Positions 1 to 10,837 are shown, numbered from the stretch's first letter. The stretch: DNA of 64,000 nucleotides from Bemisia tabaci (GCF_918797505.1 NC_092796.1:60666851-60730850); one strand, 5' to 3'. Made by a program: numbers and translations. The notes: a model not told the origin generated them from the sequence alone.

Positions 1-779
1 TTGCAACACAAAAGTCAAGAAAAAGGGGCTAAAGAAGAGAATCGGTTAAAATTAATCCCCTCTTAATTTAAATTATGATGCGACATGTTGGAACTGCCGG
101 AAAACTCTCCTATGGAAGGTTCTCCGAGATATATTTGTAATTTTATCTTCCATCAGCCTACTAGGTCCTCATTATAAATATGTGTGATACAATTTAACTT
201 TGTTTTGTGTCTAGTGTTGGCTATATAGCATTTCCTGGGCAGAATGTAGCATCATAGATGTGGTAATTTGGAAATGAACACATTTTTTTTCGAAAGTGCG
301 GAAAGAGACGGAGCACTAAAAGGCTTTTTACTAAGTTATCATCACGAGTTGCCCTGAGATAAATTTGGCGAGCAGCTGTGCGAATTATCTGCTCTAAAAT
401 AATACGATAAACCGGCTGATAAGCGCTAAATTAAGAGCATAAGTGCGCTGTTCGATCAGTCTTTAGGGAAAATCTCACGAGAAATAAGAATTAGAGATTT
501 CATGCCGAAATATTCAGTTTAAGTGTGGGTATATCACAGTTTCGGACTTTCACGAAAACTCGGTCAAAGTAGGGATATTTTGTGTAATCCTAAATTACAT
601 TCCGATTGCTATTTCGTACCCGCAGAGCGTAGACAACGCTAATGTATTCACGAGGTTGATCACGTATGATACATCCGTAAGAGTTCCGATTCAACCAGGC
701 GGCAGATTTTCTGACTTTCAATCTATTTTTCTATATTTTCCAATTTCGGAAAAAATCATGAAAATTACTGTGGACGTAG
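1..779. other. Unannotated AT-rich stretch
   Basis: No coding frame, repeat pair or RNA-like fold stands out. The sequence is AT-rich and lacks long open frames. It could be intronic or intergenic. Confidence 0.4.
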
Positions 780-819
780 TTCATTAAGGCTTCTAACATG
801 CAGCAATAAAAACTTTGCC

Positions 820-925
820 TGCAAATTTGCCAGTGTAATTATAAATCATTCCGGATAATTTAAGTTCACAGGTTGGCTGCTCTCTTGGGTCCTAAGAGCT
901 CCATGACCTAACCTCCAAAACCACC
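820..925 (+). repeat. Partial copy of the GGGCCC-end foldback family
   Basis: The segment around 870-920 (gttcacaggttggctgctct, then agctccatgacctaacctcc) matches the middle of the inverted pair at 61932-62532, including sequence just outside the 250-bp unit there. Only one half is present, so this is a decayed fragment. Confidence 0.5.
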
Positions 926-1837
926 AACTCAGCCATACTGTCCCCATATAGGCACGCCATAGGCGAATTTTATTTGAAGTTCCGAACCTCTTTAGGAAGT
1001 TCTGTTCCGGTTTATCTCATCAATCACCAACACCAAAAGACACCGTTGTAACCAGCTTCGACCAATAGGTCTGGATAAATTTGTCTCTGGGATAAATGAT
1101 CAAATTCCGAAACCGATTCTAATCAAAGTAGACCACTTGATGACTGATAGTCACCATGCAACAGTCCGCTTTGATCAAAATTGGACGGGCCGTCAAATTT
1201 TGATCAGAATGGAGTGCCACCATACATCATTTCCTGACAATTTTTCATTTTAAAATTAAGCAAATTAACGATTTTAAGACTGATGACTCCCGACACTTTG
1301 ATGGTAATTGGTTCGGGAATTTGATCGTGTATCGAGACCTAATCAGATCCGTCGGTTTTCGATAGGTCGAACCCTCTTTCGGACCACCTCGCGAGATGGC
1401 ACGCAAATCCCGCACCAACGTTGCGATTCGTAAGTCACCGAATCGGAAGCTCCGAACTCACATAGAATGCAGGTTCGGGCTCAAAAGTAGCACCGAAGCT
1501 CTAAATAAAATTCGCTTCGTGGAGGATAAGAGAGCTTTTGAACTTTGGTGGGACGAGGGGGCTGGGGCGGTGGAGTGAGGGAAGCGGCGAGGCGGCGGCA
1601 GTGCTTGTCAGGGCAGAAAAGGAGCAGGCATGTGGGCTGCATCCGGCCTGATACCCCACGAAGGCGACCGGTGGCGCAAGGAAGCGGCGGGGGGAGGGGG
1701 CCGGGACGCGGGGCGGGGGGGGGGGGGGTCCGGGTCGGGGGCCCGGGGCCCGTGATGTAACTTCCTGCTGTAGTAGTGACCAAGTTGGGATCTCATTCAA
1801 GCTGCGTCTACCCCAACGCAGGTCGTTAGCACAGCCG
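926..1837. other. Unannotated stretch with a G-rich tract
   Basis: No recognisable gene. Between about 1550 and 1755 the sequence becomes strongly GC-rich, including a run of 13 or so G near 1717-1730 that is likely to form G-quadruplex-type structures. Short overlapping frames here are explained by base composition. Nothing shows that this is a promoter. Confidence 0.4.
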
Positions 1838-1985
1838 CCGTCGCCGTCATATCCTCGCTCGACTCGCGTAAGGGCGTATCTCGATTTTCACCTGAGACTT
1901 GTCCCCCGCATGACTTCATGCTCTCCAGGGCTCATGTAGGAATCGCGATGCGCCTTTACGTCAGAGGAGCGACGGATATCCCACA
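1838..1985 (+). mobile_element. Foldback repeat, GGGCGTATCTC family, copy 1
   Basis: Ends are imperfect inverted repeats: gtaagggcgtatctcgatt near 1868 against gatgcgcctttacgtcagag near 1948. Related copies lie at 13990-14135 and 60495-60630, sharing the run from ggcgtatctc through the central part. About 150 bp, no coding capacity. A MITE is the likely identity. Confidence 0.6.
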
Positions 1986-2187
1986 GTCCGAGGCCAGCCA
2001 GAGCCGCGATTTATGTTGCGCGAAAAGTGACCAATAGCGTGTCGTGCTTTCGCGATGAATCGATCGATCCCAGGTGGATACTTGGCTTTTGCCCGATGCG
2101 TTCGGGCTGCGATTGATGTCTCTCAAATGTTGAATATTTTCGGTGGATTATTTTGGGGAAATTGAAATTTAAGTCGCCAGATCAATC

Positions 2188-2597
2188 GAGGAGTTAGGTG
2201 CAAAAGGGGCGTCATTGACAAAATCGCGTTTTGAGTTATTCGTGTTCAAAGTTTGTTGTTGTACAAATGGAATGTATGTTTAAAGATATGGAAATAATGT
2301 TGTAAGTTTAAATATAGATCATTTTATCAAGTTTAAGTTTGTAAAAATTAGAAGCTCTGAATAATCGCGGGTTTTTTTTTTAAAAAAATATGAGAAATAC
2401 GAAAGTTCCAATGACGCCCCTTTTTAATTACTGTATCTTACTTTAAAATTACTTTAAAATTACTGTATCTCAGTGAATGTTTGACATATTAGTATGAAAA
2501 TTGGTACACCTAAATTTTAGGATATGAGGATTCAGAAAAACCGGTCTCTGCAAAAGGGGCGTCATGGACCTAACGCCCCTTTTGCACCTAACTCCTC
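2188..2597. mobile_element. 410-bp MITE with GAGGAGTTAGG ends
   Basis: Terminal inverted repeats start GAGGAGTTAGGTGCAAAAGG and end with the complement (ccttttgcacctaactcctc). The right end carries an extra partial duplication of the terminus (aaaggggcgtcat at about 2555). A 3-bp atc sits on both sides, a possible target duplication. The interior is AT-rich and non-coding. It lies inside the larger inverted-repeat element. Confidence 0.7.
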
Positions 2598-2604
2598 ATC
2601 ATCA

Positions 2605-2750
2605 TCGCATGCTTTGCGGTTTGTTAATTGATCTGCCATTTAAATTATGGAATAGGATCGATAAACTGGGTGTTTGGAACCAACACCGTGCTAATCGATT
2701 CTTTACCATAGCTTCAAATTGGGAAACATCGATAATCGATTATTCCTGCC
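2605..2750 (+). repeat. ATCGAT-rich ~140-bp repeat, copy 1
   Basis: Shares atctgccatttaaa, ggatcgat, atcgattctttaccatagct and cgataatcgat with copies at about 22297, 25942, 36340 and 60117. The two halves are imperfect inverted copies of each other, so it is probably a small MITE. The repeated palindrome ATCGAT is its signature. Confidence 0.65.
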
Positions 2751-3120
2751 TCGCCGCTGTCATCATGAAGAAATGTTCTCGCCAGAAATCGATTTAAAGT
2801 CAAAAGTACTGTTTATACTTTGCTTCCGATTTATATCTATCAATATCTTTGGTTGATTGGAAACAGCACTTCGGACTTCATTTAAGGTTTGAAAAGATGA
2901 ATTTCGGCACGAAAGTACCTCAAAAATTGATCCACGGACAGAAATTTTGATTTCCCCAAAATAATCCACCAAATAGTAAGAGTTTGAGATACATCGATCG
3001 TACTCAAAATGCGTCTCGCAAAAGCTGAGGATTCACTTTAAGGCTGGAAACCAATAGATTAGCAAAAAAAAATGAGAGGAGAAACTAAAGTTGCATAATG
3101 GTGGTTACTGAGGGACAAGT

Positions 3121-3362
3121 GAGGGACTTGAGGACAATGTGCGTAAGTGCAGTTTTTGCTATCTCGAGAAATACATTTTTAAAGAGTCAAAATTACATGG
3201 ATCCTTATGGCGGACAAAAAGTTCAAACTGACTTTTTCATGCTTAAAAATTTGAATTCGAGAGCGAATTTTTCACAGAATATACGACTAATTTTACTTGA
3301 AATCTTTAATTTCTCTATTTTTTCAAAAACTGCACTTATGCGCCTTGTCCTTCAAGCCCCTC
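3121..3362. mobile_element. Foldback MITE, GGACAAGGCGCATAAG family, copy 1
   Basis: A 242-bp element whose ends are long inverted repeats: gagggacttgaggacaatgt and the complement ccttgtccttcaagcccctc. It is flanked by a 4-bp direct duplication aagt (3117-3120 and 3363-3366). Sister copies are at 16580, 41079 and 42697. No open frame has protein character; overlapping short frames are shadows of the hairpin arms. Confidence 0.85.
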
Positions 3363-3420
3363 AAGTGTGATTTAATGCGGGTCTTGCCCAGTGGTCCTCT
3401 GGTTATCTCGTAGGACAACA

Positions 3421-3673
3421 CTGCCGTGCTAAGGAAGAACGCCGTATGAACCTTCAGAAGTTGCCGAATTTCCTTCGATAAAAACCGAATTTACTGGGCA
3501 AATTGTAAAACATTTCTTCCAAAATTTTCAGACTATTTTGTACGCAATTCAATCTAAAATATCTAAAAATTTCCAGGGAAAATATGTTTAAATTGCGTCA
3601 AAAATTCATGTTTTATCAAGGGAAATTTAGCAACTCCTGAATGTTCATACGGCGTTCTTCCTCAGCACGGCAG
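3421..3673. mobile_element. Foldback MITE, CTGCCGTGCTAAGG family, copy 1
   Basis: A 253-bp palindromic element with termini CTGCCGTGCTAAGGAAGAAC and gttcttcctcagcacggcag. It is flanked by a perfect 4-bp duplication aaca (3417-3420 and 3674-3677). The same family recurs at 27615, 39100, 44874 and 56934, with a cut-off end at 56440. Non-coding. Confidence 0.88.
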
Positions 3674-3750
3674 AACACGCTCATGGATTAACAGGAGCAG
3701 AGTAGAGTACCTACATAGCGAGAGTATGGACGGATCGCTTCATGGAGGTC

Positions 3751-4004
3751 TTAGGGCCCAAAAGTGCAGCCACCTTTCTAACCAACTTCTAACGCTCAAA
3801 ATTTCACTGCCAGTCTGCAGATTCCAATTCTAACCAAGATGGCCAAGAATGTACATAAGTGAGCGTTCTTCCGGAAAAAAATGAGTAAATTTATGCAAAA
3901 ATTAAGTCAAATACGTGCTTTATAAACGATGGCTCGTAACAATTGTATTAGTAAATCGCTCTGGATAATTGAAATCCATAGGCTGGCTGCATTTCTGGGC
4001 CCTA
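3751..4004. mobile_element. GGGCCC-end foldback MITE, ~254 bp
   Basis: Begins ttagggcccaaaagtgcagc and ends with tgcatttctgggccctaa. The interior (tgccagtctgcagattccaa, caaaaattaagtcaaatacg) matches both halves of the inverted pair at 61932-62532. This shows that the 250-bp unit is mobile by itself and that the 62-kb locus is two units in opposite orientation. Confidence 0.7.
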
Positions 4005-4452
4005 ACTTTATTCGCGGAGGCATCGGTGAAGGCCTGATGGATTTTCGGAGTTTCACATCTGTCTATTCTCTGGCTATACAGGTACTCTAGAGCAGAGTAT
4101 GATGTCTTAGAGAGTCGTTTCAATGAATTACCAGGTTGTGCGGTTGGAGTAGGATGAGGAGGATGGATTTCCGTTTTTGTTCAATCGCAGGACATGACAA
4201 GTTAACGGGGGCGCTTGCGCTTGGGCTCAGCTCGACCTCAATATGCACCTCAATCAACCAACGCGAGCCCCTTTGCATCGGAACTATTTACGTGGGAACG
4301 GAACCTGCATTCACTCGTGAAAAAAGAGTCTCCGCAAGGAAACACGGCGCACACCGCTCATTGCGAAACAGTCACTACCCAGTGCTCTCTATTATGGGTT
4401 CTTGCCCCATGATTGTGAGAAAGCTTCCACACTCACACCGACCACGGATATA
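4005..4452. other. Unannotated stretch
   Basis: A 128-residue frame opens here on the plus strand (4136-4522), but it runs into the MITE at 4453 and shows no motif or composition bias typical of a protein. I treat it as a chance frame. Confidence 0.4.
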
Positions 4453-4580
4453 TGGACTCCATTTTGCAATAGGGAACTACAATTTCTATATCGTCCATAG
4501 AGGCACCTATCTGCACAGGTAAATTAATGACACATTCTAAAATTAGTCAGATGATGTAGTTCCTATTGCAAAATGGAGCG
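4453..4580. mobile_element. Small foldback MITE, TTTTGCAAT family, copy 1
   Basis: Ends tggactccattttgcaatag and ctattgcaaaatgga are inverted copies. Length is about 130 bp. Related copies are at 36840, 37582, 42176 and 42413, all with the order TGGACT, ATTTTGCAAT, GGAACTA near each end. Confidence 0.65.
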
Positions 4581-4830
4581 CGTTAAATAGAAAGGAACCA
4601 AGCCACGTCAGCTATTGCCGAATTTAATTGTGCAATTTAATTTTTTACATGAAAACGGTTGTGCGGATTATCGTGCAAATTTCAGTGAAAATTCTCCATG
4701 GTACGAAGCAAATTCCTTAAAATTTTCAAAGAAATCCGAACAAACGTTCTCTCGTAAAAAATTTAATTGCCCAGTTAAACTTGGCAATAGCTGATGTGGC
4801 TTGGTTCCTTTCTGTTAAACTCGGTCCATT
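4575..4830. mobile_element. Foldback MITE, AGAAAGGAACCAA family, copy 1
   Basis: Left arm agaaaggaaccaagccacgt cagctattgcc and right arm ggcaatagctgatgtggctt ggttcctttct are inverted copies over about 50 bp; total about 256 bp. It directly abuts the preceding small MITE. The best second copy is 45623-45878, and a 25-bp scrap lies at about 16976-17000, beside a hAT copy. Confidence 0.75.
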
Positions 4831-4839
4831 GTAGTTCAT

Positions 4840-5114
4840 AAGACGAGAAACGCCGAGGAGCTACTTGAACATTATAAAATTTTTCCCGCGGAAAAAATAT
4901 TTGTTTTCGAGAAAAGTTATGGATATCCTACACTCCCAGAAATGGTAGATAAAATTATGAGCTATCATTAGTTCAAGGTTACTTCTCCCTAAATTTCATT
5001 TTTTGTCACAGTTTGTTCTGCTGTTCTACTTACAGAACCGATTTCCATGATCTGTGCAGTTATCGACAGGAAATCGTACCTGGATGATCTTTCTCCACTC
5101 GTATTTTACAATAT
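4840..5114. other. Unannotated stretch
   Basis: No recognised feature. A segment near 5040-5085 (ccgatttccatgatctg) resembles 5868-5905 and may mark the edge of the repeated unit that follows. Confidence 0.35.
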
Positions 5115-5880
5115 GACCTAGGTTTTTTTTTCTTTTAGCAAATCTTGAGCAGGTTTAACCTTTACTTTCAAAAATAAAAGACACCTCAACGCTCGTTGAT
5201 GACGTCGCAGAGATACAACTATTTGTACTTGATGGATGTCCGTGGTGCATCTAGGAAATTGAAGGCGCGATGGCGTGGCAAGGCGTGAGGCATGAACTCG
5301 CAATGCTTTGCTCTATGCTGCCAATGAGGTGTCGCTCAGATTCGAAAGAAACTTTAAAAAAACGAAGCCCGATAACGTCTCTCCTATCTTCGGATGCGTT
5401 ACTCGCGTAGTCCATGAGGCACCAAAACAGTCAAGACAGACGGAGCAAACACAGCATGGAAATAGAGCAAGGAAAAGTACGCGCGTTGATGACGGCGCAG
5501 AGATACAACTAATCGTACTTGATGGATGTCCGTGTTGCGTCTGAAAAGTTGAAGGCGCGACCGCGCGAGTCGTGAACTCGTGATACTGAAAAAATCAACT
5601 AAATTTCGCTCAAAGATGACAGGTGAATGTCGAGGTTAGCGCTTCTCGGCGATTTTTGTCTAACTAGGTTAAAAACAGTCAAGACAGACGGAGCAAACAA
5701 AGCATGGAAATAGAGCAAGGAAAAGTACGCGCGTTGATGACGGCGCAGAGATACAACTATTCGTACTTGATGGATGTCCGTGTTGCGTCTGAAAAATTGA
5801 AGGCGCGATGGAGCGTTGCATAAACTCGCAATACTCTGCTCCATGCTGCCCTGGTCGAGATCTTCGGGGCCGATTTTCAT
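5115..5880 (+). repeat. Tandem cluster of GCAGAGATACAACTA repeat, three units
   Basis: Three head-to-tail units share gcagagatacaactattcgt, ttgatggatgtccgt and ttgaaggcgcga, starting near 5199, 5488 and 5735. Spacing is roughly 290 and 247 bp. Two-unit clusters in the opposite orientation occur at 37110-37560 and 39990-40340. The core keeps one open frame (DDGAEIQL, then VLDG) in all clusters, but each unit is interrupted by stops. A non-coding dispersed tandem repeat is the simplest reading. Confidence 0.7.
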
Positions 5881-5935
5881 GATATTTGCGATTATCTGTA
5901 GGGAAGAAAGAAGAAGAAGGAAGGAGCGGTAAGAA

Positions 5936-5937
<2 letters not shown>

Positions 5938-5966
<29 letters not shown>

Positions 5967-5987
5967 AAGAAGAAGAAGAAGAAGAAA
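5938..5987 (+). repeat. GAA microsatellite
   Basis: About 16 uninterrupted AAG/GAA triplets. It creates a poly-phenylalanine frame on the minus strand, which should not be read as a protein. Confidence 0.97.
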
Positions 5988-5989
5988 GG

Positions 5990-6603
5990 CCGCTTATAAT
6001 TAGTAATTAATACTGATGAAATTGGTTGAAACTGCATATTAGATGCATTAAAATGTTGAAAATTTTCGGGGGTGGGAGCCTCCCCGGACCGCATGACGCC
6101 CAACCGTTCGCAGTGTGTGGATCCGCCATTGATTGAATGTGTGTGTAAACATGGCGTCCAGAATTCTGGACCAAGTTCATTCTCTGATTTTTCATTGATT
6201 TTCAGGAGTTCTTGTCTGATGAGAAACCAATATATTTTCCCACTTCCCCGGGATTTTCTTGAGATAAACTGTATAATCCTTCAGGTTCCTATTTAAGAAT
6301 ACCGATATTTTCATCTGTCAATCAATTATTTGGCGCCTAGTAGAATTTTTAATTGCAAAAGCGGTATTGATGCTTATATCACCTGATCAATGAAAGCTTC
6401 CCTTTTATTCTGACGATTTGAAGATTCAAATTGTCAATAATGGCGGCTCAGGCGCAACAGAATAACTTTAAAATAGTCTGACTAAGCGGTAGAGGAGGAG
6501 ATTCCTGGCTTTTGGAACAGATTCCCTGATTTTCCCAGAAATTTGCCATTCTCTGCTGATTACAGGTTTTTCTCGGTCCTGGACACCATGAAACAGTTTA
6601 TAC
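5990..6603. other. Unannotated stretch
   Basis: No gene, repeat pair or structured RNA recognised; unique-looking intergenic or intronic sequence. Confidence 0.4.
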
Positions 6604-6858
6604 CGTCAGCTCCCGGCCAAAGTATCACAAGCGCCATGCGACGTTTAAACATTTTCGCCGTCATTTATTTTTTTACAGGGAAGAAGTTGGTTGAGCCTGT
6701 TTGAAAATTTCACCGAATTTTGTCGGCAGCACGAAGAGAACCCAGTAAAATTTTCGGACAGCTTCGTTGAGCAATTACACCGTAAAAAAAAATAAAGTGG
6801 CGGCGGAAATTTTGAAAAGTCGCATGGCGCCTGTTGATACTTTGGCCGGGAGGTGACG
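6604..6858. mobile_element. Foldback MITE, CCAAAGTATCACAAGCG family, copy 1
   Basis: Termini cgtcagctcccggccaaagt and actttggccgggaggtgacg are inverted, followed by the subterminal pair gcgccatgcgac / gtcgcatggcgcc and a CGCCGTCATTTATTTTTTTA arm. Length 255 bp. The family recurs at 63037-63285 in full and at 11135-11300 as a 5' half. Non-coding. Confidence 0.8.
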
Positions 6859-7435
6859 ATATCGACGTTGTTTTAAATAGAAATTTGATTCCGGCAATAT
6901 TCGCAGATGCACGTTCACCGATGTTAGCGAGTAGAAAGTATATGAAAGCTTTCAGGTGCTCGTCTGCGTTCGGCAGGATGATCCTCCTCCTATTTATCAT
7001 TGGAATGATTCATCCAACTGCCTCCTTAAAACGTCCCGCTGCAGCCGCTGTGTCCCGTGTCCTGTGTCCTGTGTGGTGTCATTTCCTTTTTCCGGTGGCA
7101 AGTTTGCTCGACTCATGACTCGCCACTCGGCACACTCGCACAGCGCAGACACAATTATTTATTCACGTCTAACGTCCTGCATAAGCTTGCAAGGTTCCTG
7201 CATGCATGACGCTATCCGTTCAACCTCTCGCACTAGAGTCGTGGCTCGGTCTCAGCCCTCAGTTGTTCCTAACCGCAGTATATAGTTCAAGGCACGATGA
7301 CTCAATACATGGCTCTCGCTGGCTTTAACTAGAATCTAGTGAATTCCTTTGTCCAGAGTTTCTAGTCGTACCTTGAGTCCCTTTATACCGAGAGTAACGA
7401 CAAAACTAATTCATTTCTGATTCGTTCCTAAACGT
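6859..7435. other. Unannotated stretch
   Basis: Short frames (such as 6956-7285) carry no recognisable domain. Two degenerate copies of ctgtgtcc-type repetition near 7055 are the only local pattern. Confidence 0.4.
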
Positions 7436-7437
7436 TA

Positions 7438-7633
7438 CACTGAAAAATAAAATCTCGGACTATATACCGTCCGTTCCGGGCTCAGAGGCCGAAAGTTCCG
7501 GGTGCTGGAGCCGCAGCTTCAATTTCTCCGGGTGCTGCGCCCGGAACTTTCGGCTTTTGAGTGAGCCCAGAACGCGGACGGTATGTCTAAATAGCGTTAG
7601 TTCGGCTTCCACGGCTGGAGTTTTTTTTCAGCG
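7438..7633. mobile_element. TA-flanked MITE, CACTGAAAAA family, copy 1
   Basis: Starts CACTGAAAAATAAA and ends TTTTTTTCAGCG, with TA on each side (7436-7437 and 7634-7635). The interior has a second inverted pair, taccgtccgttccgggctca against tgagcccagaacgcggacgg ta. Sister copies are at 34457-34657 and 61209-61506. The TA duplication suggests a Tc1/mariner-type transposase mobilised it. Confidence 0.82.
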
Positions 7634-7663
7634 TAGGGTAGGCTTCCGCAGTGTCACAAACGG

Positions 7664-7950
7664 GAATCAAAATTTACAGTCCTTTAAAATGAGCTGTTTG
7701 TGTGATGTTGCGGAGCAAAGTGCCCTACTTTTGGGCCTCGTAATCCCTTGAATTTTGAGTGTAGTCCAAAGATCTTTAAGGAACTTAAATTAATGACCCA
7801 GGTGATGTGCTTGATGCCCATTGTTAAAGAATTAAAGGCATTTTTCAAAATTTACAGTCTTTCAAAATGAGCTTTCCGTGTGATTTTGCTAAAAATGGAC
7901 AATTTAGCGTATAGCCCCCCCAAATTTTAGCGTACCCCAAAATCGTTTGA
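7664..7950 (+). repeat. Degenerate direct duplication, period ~178 bp
   Basis: caaaatttacagtcctttaa aatgagct near 7668 recurs near 7846 as caaaatttacagtctttcaa aatgagct, followed in both by gtgtgat and a diverged tail. It is a two-copy direct repeat of unknown origin. A related start lies upstream of the repeat at 49890. Confidence 0.5.
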
Positions 7951-8109
7951 CGTGCATAAGGAGACCATAGATATGGTGTTCTGTGCCAATTTTGACTCCT
8001 GGGACCTTAAGACGTCTAGAAATGATGAAATTTCAACTTTTTTTTTTCTTTTTCTTGGAGGATGGCAATACCTCCTCTGTACCCTAGGGGAGCGAGAAAG
8101 TAAAAAGAT

Positions 8110-8310
8110 TAAACACCGATTGCAAATATTATAATCTGGAATGGACCGGGGAATTACGGGTTCGGCAAGGAACAAACGGAATGAGACAAGGAACGGAGAA
8201 AGGAATTTGAGAATGAGCCGACTAAAGATTACGAAAAACTTTCAATCTGCGAAATCTTTATTCCCGTTTGTGTCTCCATGATGGGGGGTTGTCTTAACTC
8301 TCAGTATAAA
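8110..8310 (+). repeat. Dispersed repeat, GAATGGACCGGGG family, copy 1
   Basis: attataatctggaatggacc ggggaatt, cggcaagg and aaagattacga match 26680-26810; a further diverged copy is at 49890-50060. About 200-290 bp. No terminal repeats found, so class is unknown. Confidence 0.55.
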
Positions 8311-8399
8311 GGGACTCCAGGCCGGTATTCCCGGTTGATTTTTCGGTGGCCGTCCACTTCTGGCTTTAGGCAAAAGTTGAAGTTTGTTCGGGGAGCTTT

Positions 8400-8700
8400 G
8401 GCTTGAAATGAGAGCTTTGGACGGTGCGATGGCGTGCAGACGAGGAGGAACCAATGGAGGCATGGTCATGGGGCACAGGCACAGCGACCGCGGTGAGGTT
8501 CACGCTCCGGCTTGGAAGCAACCGGTTCGTTGCCGGCCGCGGCGCGGCGGCCCCAGCCCGGCGATCTTGTTCGGTTGCCGTTGACGTCGCGGCTGGAATT
8601 CCTGTCGCGTTCCGCAGACCCCCGTTCCCCGGTCCCCGTTCCGACGTTCTCTTCGTCCACTTTATTAACGGCCCGCAAACGCCCTCATGGCACGAATTTT
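8400..8700. other. GC-rich island
   Basis: Local GC and CpG content rises sharply (for example ggccgcggcgcggcggcccc near 8536). All six frames stay open longer here because of composition, which gives overlapping frames of 66-165 residues without motifs. It could be a regulatory or first-exon region, but no TATA box, initiator or splice pair is convincing. Confidence 0.35.
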
Positions 8701-8877
8701 TCGAGCCAGATTTTTCAGATGATTCGCATTTTTCACCCCCTCCTCTCCGATCAGAACTGTCTCCAAGGACCCGGTTCCACTTCACCTTGACTCTGACTTT
8801 ATAGGTCATCTCTTCGAGGACGCGGCTCAATCTTTGCATACTAAACCGCCAGTTCCAAAGCAACGGATTCGTCGTTC

Positions 8878-10225
8878 GCCCTCTAGATGGCCGTAGTTCC
8901 TTTATCTAGGTACGAGAATTCAATGAAATAACGTCGCTGAATGGAAGGATTGTAAAAGTCGGTCTTGGAGGAAAAAATTTCGAGTCATATGGAAAACGAA
9001 AGTCCGGTATTCAGTCTAGGGATACCTCTCTTCACCTAGGCACGAAACTTGAATGAAATAACGTCGTTGGATGGAAGGACTCTAAAATTTTCTGTCCTAC
9101 GTAGAGTAAAAAACTTCGGTTCACATGGAACACTGAAGTTCGGGCTTTAGTCCAGGTAGGGCCGGATTAAGGGGGTGGCCACATGGGCCGCGACCCATGG
9201 CGGCAAATCTAGGGGGCGGCAAATTTTGCAATTTTTTTAAATGTAGGTATAAAAAAATCGGATCTAGAAAAAAAAAATTACAAACCAGAAAAGGCTACAA
9301 AATCTCTTTTTCCTGAGAATATAGTAATTTCTAATTTTGTCGTCTTTCAGTGATACAAGAGACAGCACCTTTAATAAGTCGAGTTAAGAGAGAAACCAAA
9401 CACACAATTTCGCCTGGAACAGTGCGACTTAGGGAGATGATGACGAGGACTTGAGATGAAAAGGAGAAGCCCTCAGCGCGGCAATCGGCATGTAACACAT
9501 ATTAGCGCCTACAAGACTGCACGAATACTTCACGCATTGCATCAAACACAGTGCAGTCAGAGTAAAACGCATAGCGCCTACAAGACTGCGTGAATACTAC
9601 AAGCATTGCGCTAAATACAGTGCGGTCGGCGCGGCGGCGGAAGTTAAAATCATTAAACCAAATTATGTATTTGTTCTTTCTTTTTTCGTTCATTTCTTAT
9701 GAATGGAAGGCCTTGTCCAATAGAGATAGGTTTATGAAATTTGACTTTCGCGCAAAGTTCCGTGACCTTTTGCTAGTAGTGTTGACAGGGCTTTCCCAAA
9801 AAATGCGTTCAACACGAGTAAACGCGTCTTATGCACCCCTCCCCCGCTGGCACGTTCACTTGATGGTTTTTATTGATGTTTCAAAACGAATGAGAAGGGG
9901 GCGGCAAAATGCAGGCGGCCCATGGGCGGCAAGTAGGAAAATCCGGCCCTGAGTCCAGGCAATTTTCTTTCATCTAGATCCAAAAAATTGAATGAAATCA
10001 CGTCGTTGAATAGAGGGATGCTAAAATTGTCAGTCCTACATAGAAGAAAAAACTTCGGCTCACATGGAACACTAAAATTCGGTTTTCAGTCTAGGAAAAC
10101 TTTTCTTCATTTAAGTACAAAAGTAGAATTTTGAAATAACGTCCCTGAATGGAGGGATTCTAACATTTTCGGTCCTTAAAAACTACGGGTTCTACGAAAC
10201 ACTGGAGGTCGGTTTTCTGTCTAGG
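8878..10225 (+). repeat. Tandem array of ~136-bp units, split by a hAT element
   Basis: Four head-to-tail units are recognisable by ttgaatgaaataacgtcgtt ggatgg, then acttcggttcacatggaaca and a closing cagtctagg. Unit boundaries fall at about 8878, 9013, (9149/9952), 10088 and 10218, giving periods of 136, 136, 136 and 130 bp once the 803-bp hAT insertion plus its duplication is removed. Units differ at many positions, so the array is old relative to the insertion. Confidence 0.85.
9157..9951 (+). mobile_element. hAT-type non-autonomous element, copy 1 (795 bp)
   Basis: Termini tAGGGCCGGATTAAG and AAATCCGGCCCTG are inverted. It is flanked by a perfect 8-bp target duplication agtccagg (9149-9156 and 9952-9959), the length typical of hAT transposases. 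Internal landmarks shared with all copies are ggcggcaaattttgcaattt, gtcgtctttcagtgatacaa, an internally duplicated ~74-bp module (agcgcctacaagactgc to cattgcg), and ggcggcccatgggcggcaag. No transposase frame remains. Confidence 0.93.
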
Positions 10226-10837
10226 TAAGTGGAATTATCAGTCATGAGAATCGAACTTCAGTTGAGGTAACCAAAGGTTTTGTTGGCCATACTGTGACTA
10301 GTGCTCTTTACGATGTAGAAATACTAGATACTAGAAAGGTATCTAAAATGAAGTTCGGTTCCTGGGACTGAAAACTTCGGTTAACAGGACCGAACTTTTC
10401 AGTGTCCCATATAAACTGACAAGATCTTTACACTTCTTTTAGTTCTTAGTTTTGCGTCATAAGAAAAAGGCTTTAGGCTGTCGCTTTTTTATTCGTTTCC
10501 TCTCTTGTTTTCACACATTCCAGTCCTCTCTTTCCTTGGTTTGTTCTTTTTTTAAGGCCTGAAGGTGAAAGCATGTCAACTTCCCCCTCTTATTTTTGAA
10601 AATGCCACTTTAGCCGTCAGAGTCAAATTGCTATCAGAGCTGCAATGACTGTGTTTTTTCCTTGCAGTCTGTGACTTCTCTCTCAATTTAACAGTATGGG
10701 TCAGCAATTTTTTCTTCCTTTTTTATTGAGTGCTCAAAGCTTGCATCAAAGCGTGTTCGCATAGCGGACGAAATGATGTGCCCTGAAGGAGTGCAGTCTG
10801 TAATGGCAGCTCATCATCGGGCTGGATGCTAGATGTT

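Larger units (their letters stand above)
2090..3015. mobile_element. Composite element with inverted ends and nested insertions
   Basis: The left end (about 2110-2172, with ggtggattattttggggaaa) recurs inverted at about 2935-3000 (tttccccaaaataatccacc). Between them lie a 410-bp MITE (2188-2597) and a copy of the ATCGAT-rich repeat (about 2610-2750). The inverted outer ends suggest an older element of under 0.5 kb that later took the 410-bp insertion. Outer boundaries are approximate because no target duplication is visible. Confidence 0.5.

Noticed and set aside
5669..6103. 144-residue frame with a long phenylalanine run
   Set aside because: Produced by the GAA microsatellite read on the minus strand.
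8366..8863. 165-residue minus-strand frame
   Set aside because: GC-rich composition with several overlapping frames on both strands; no splice context or domain.
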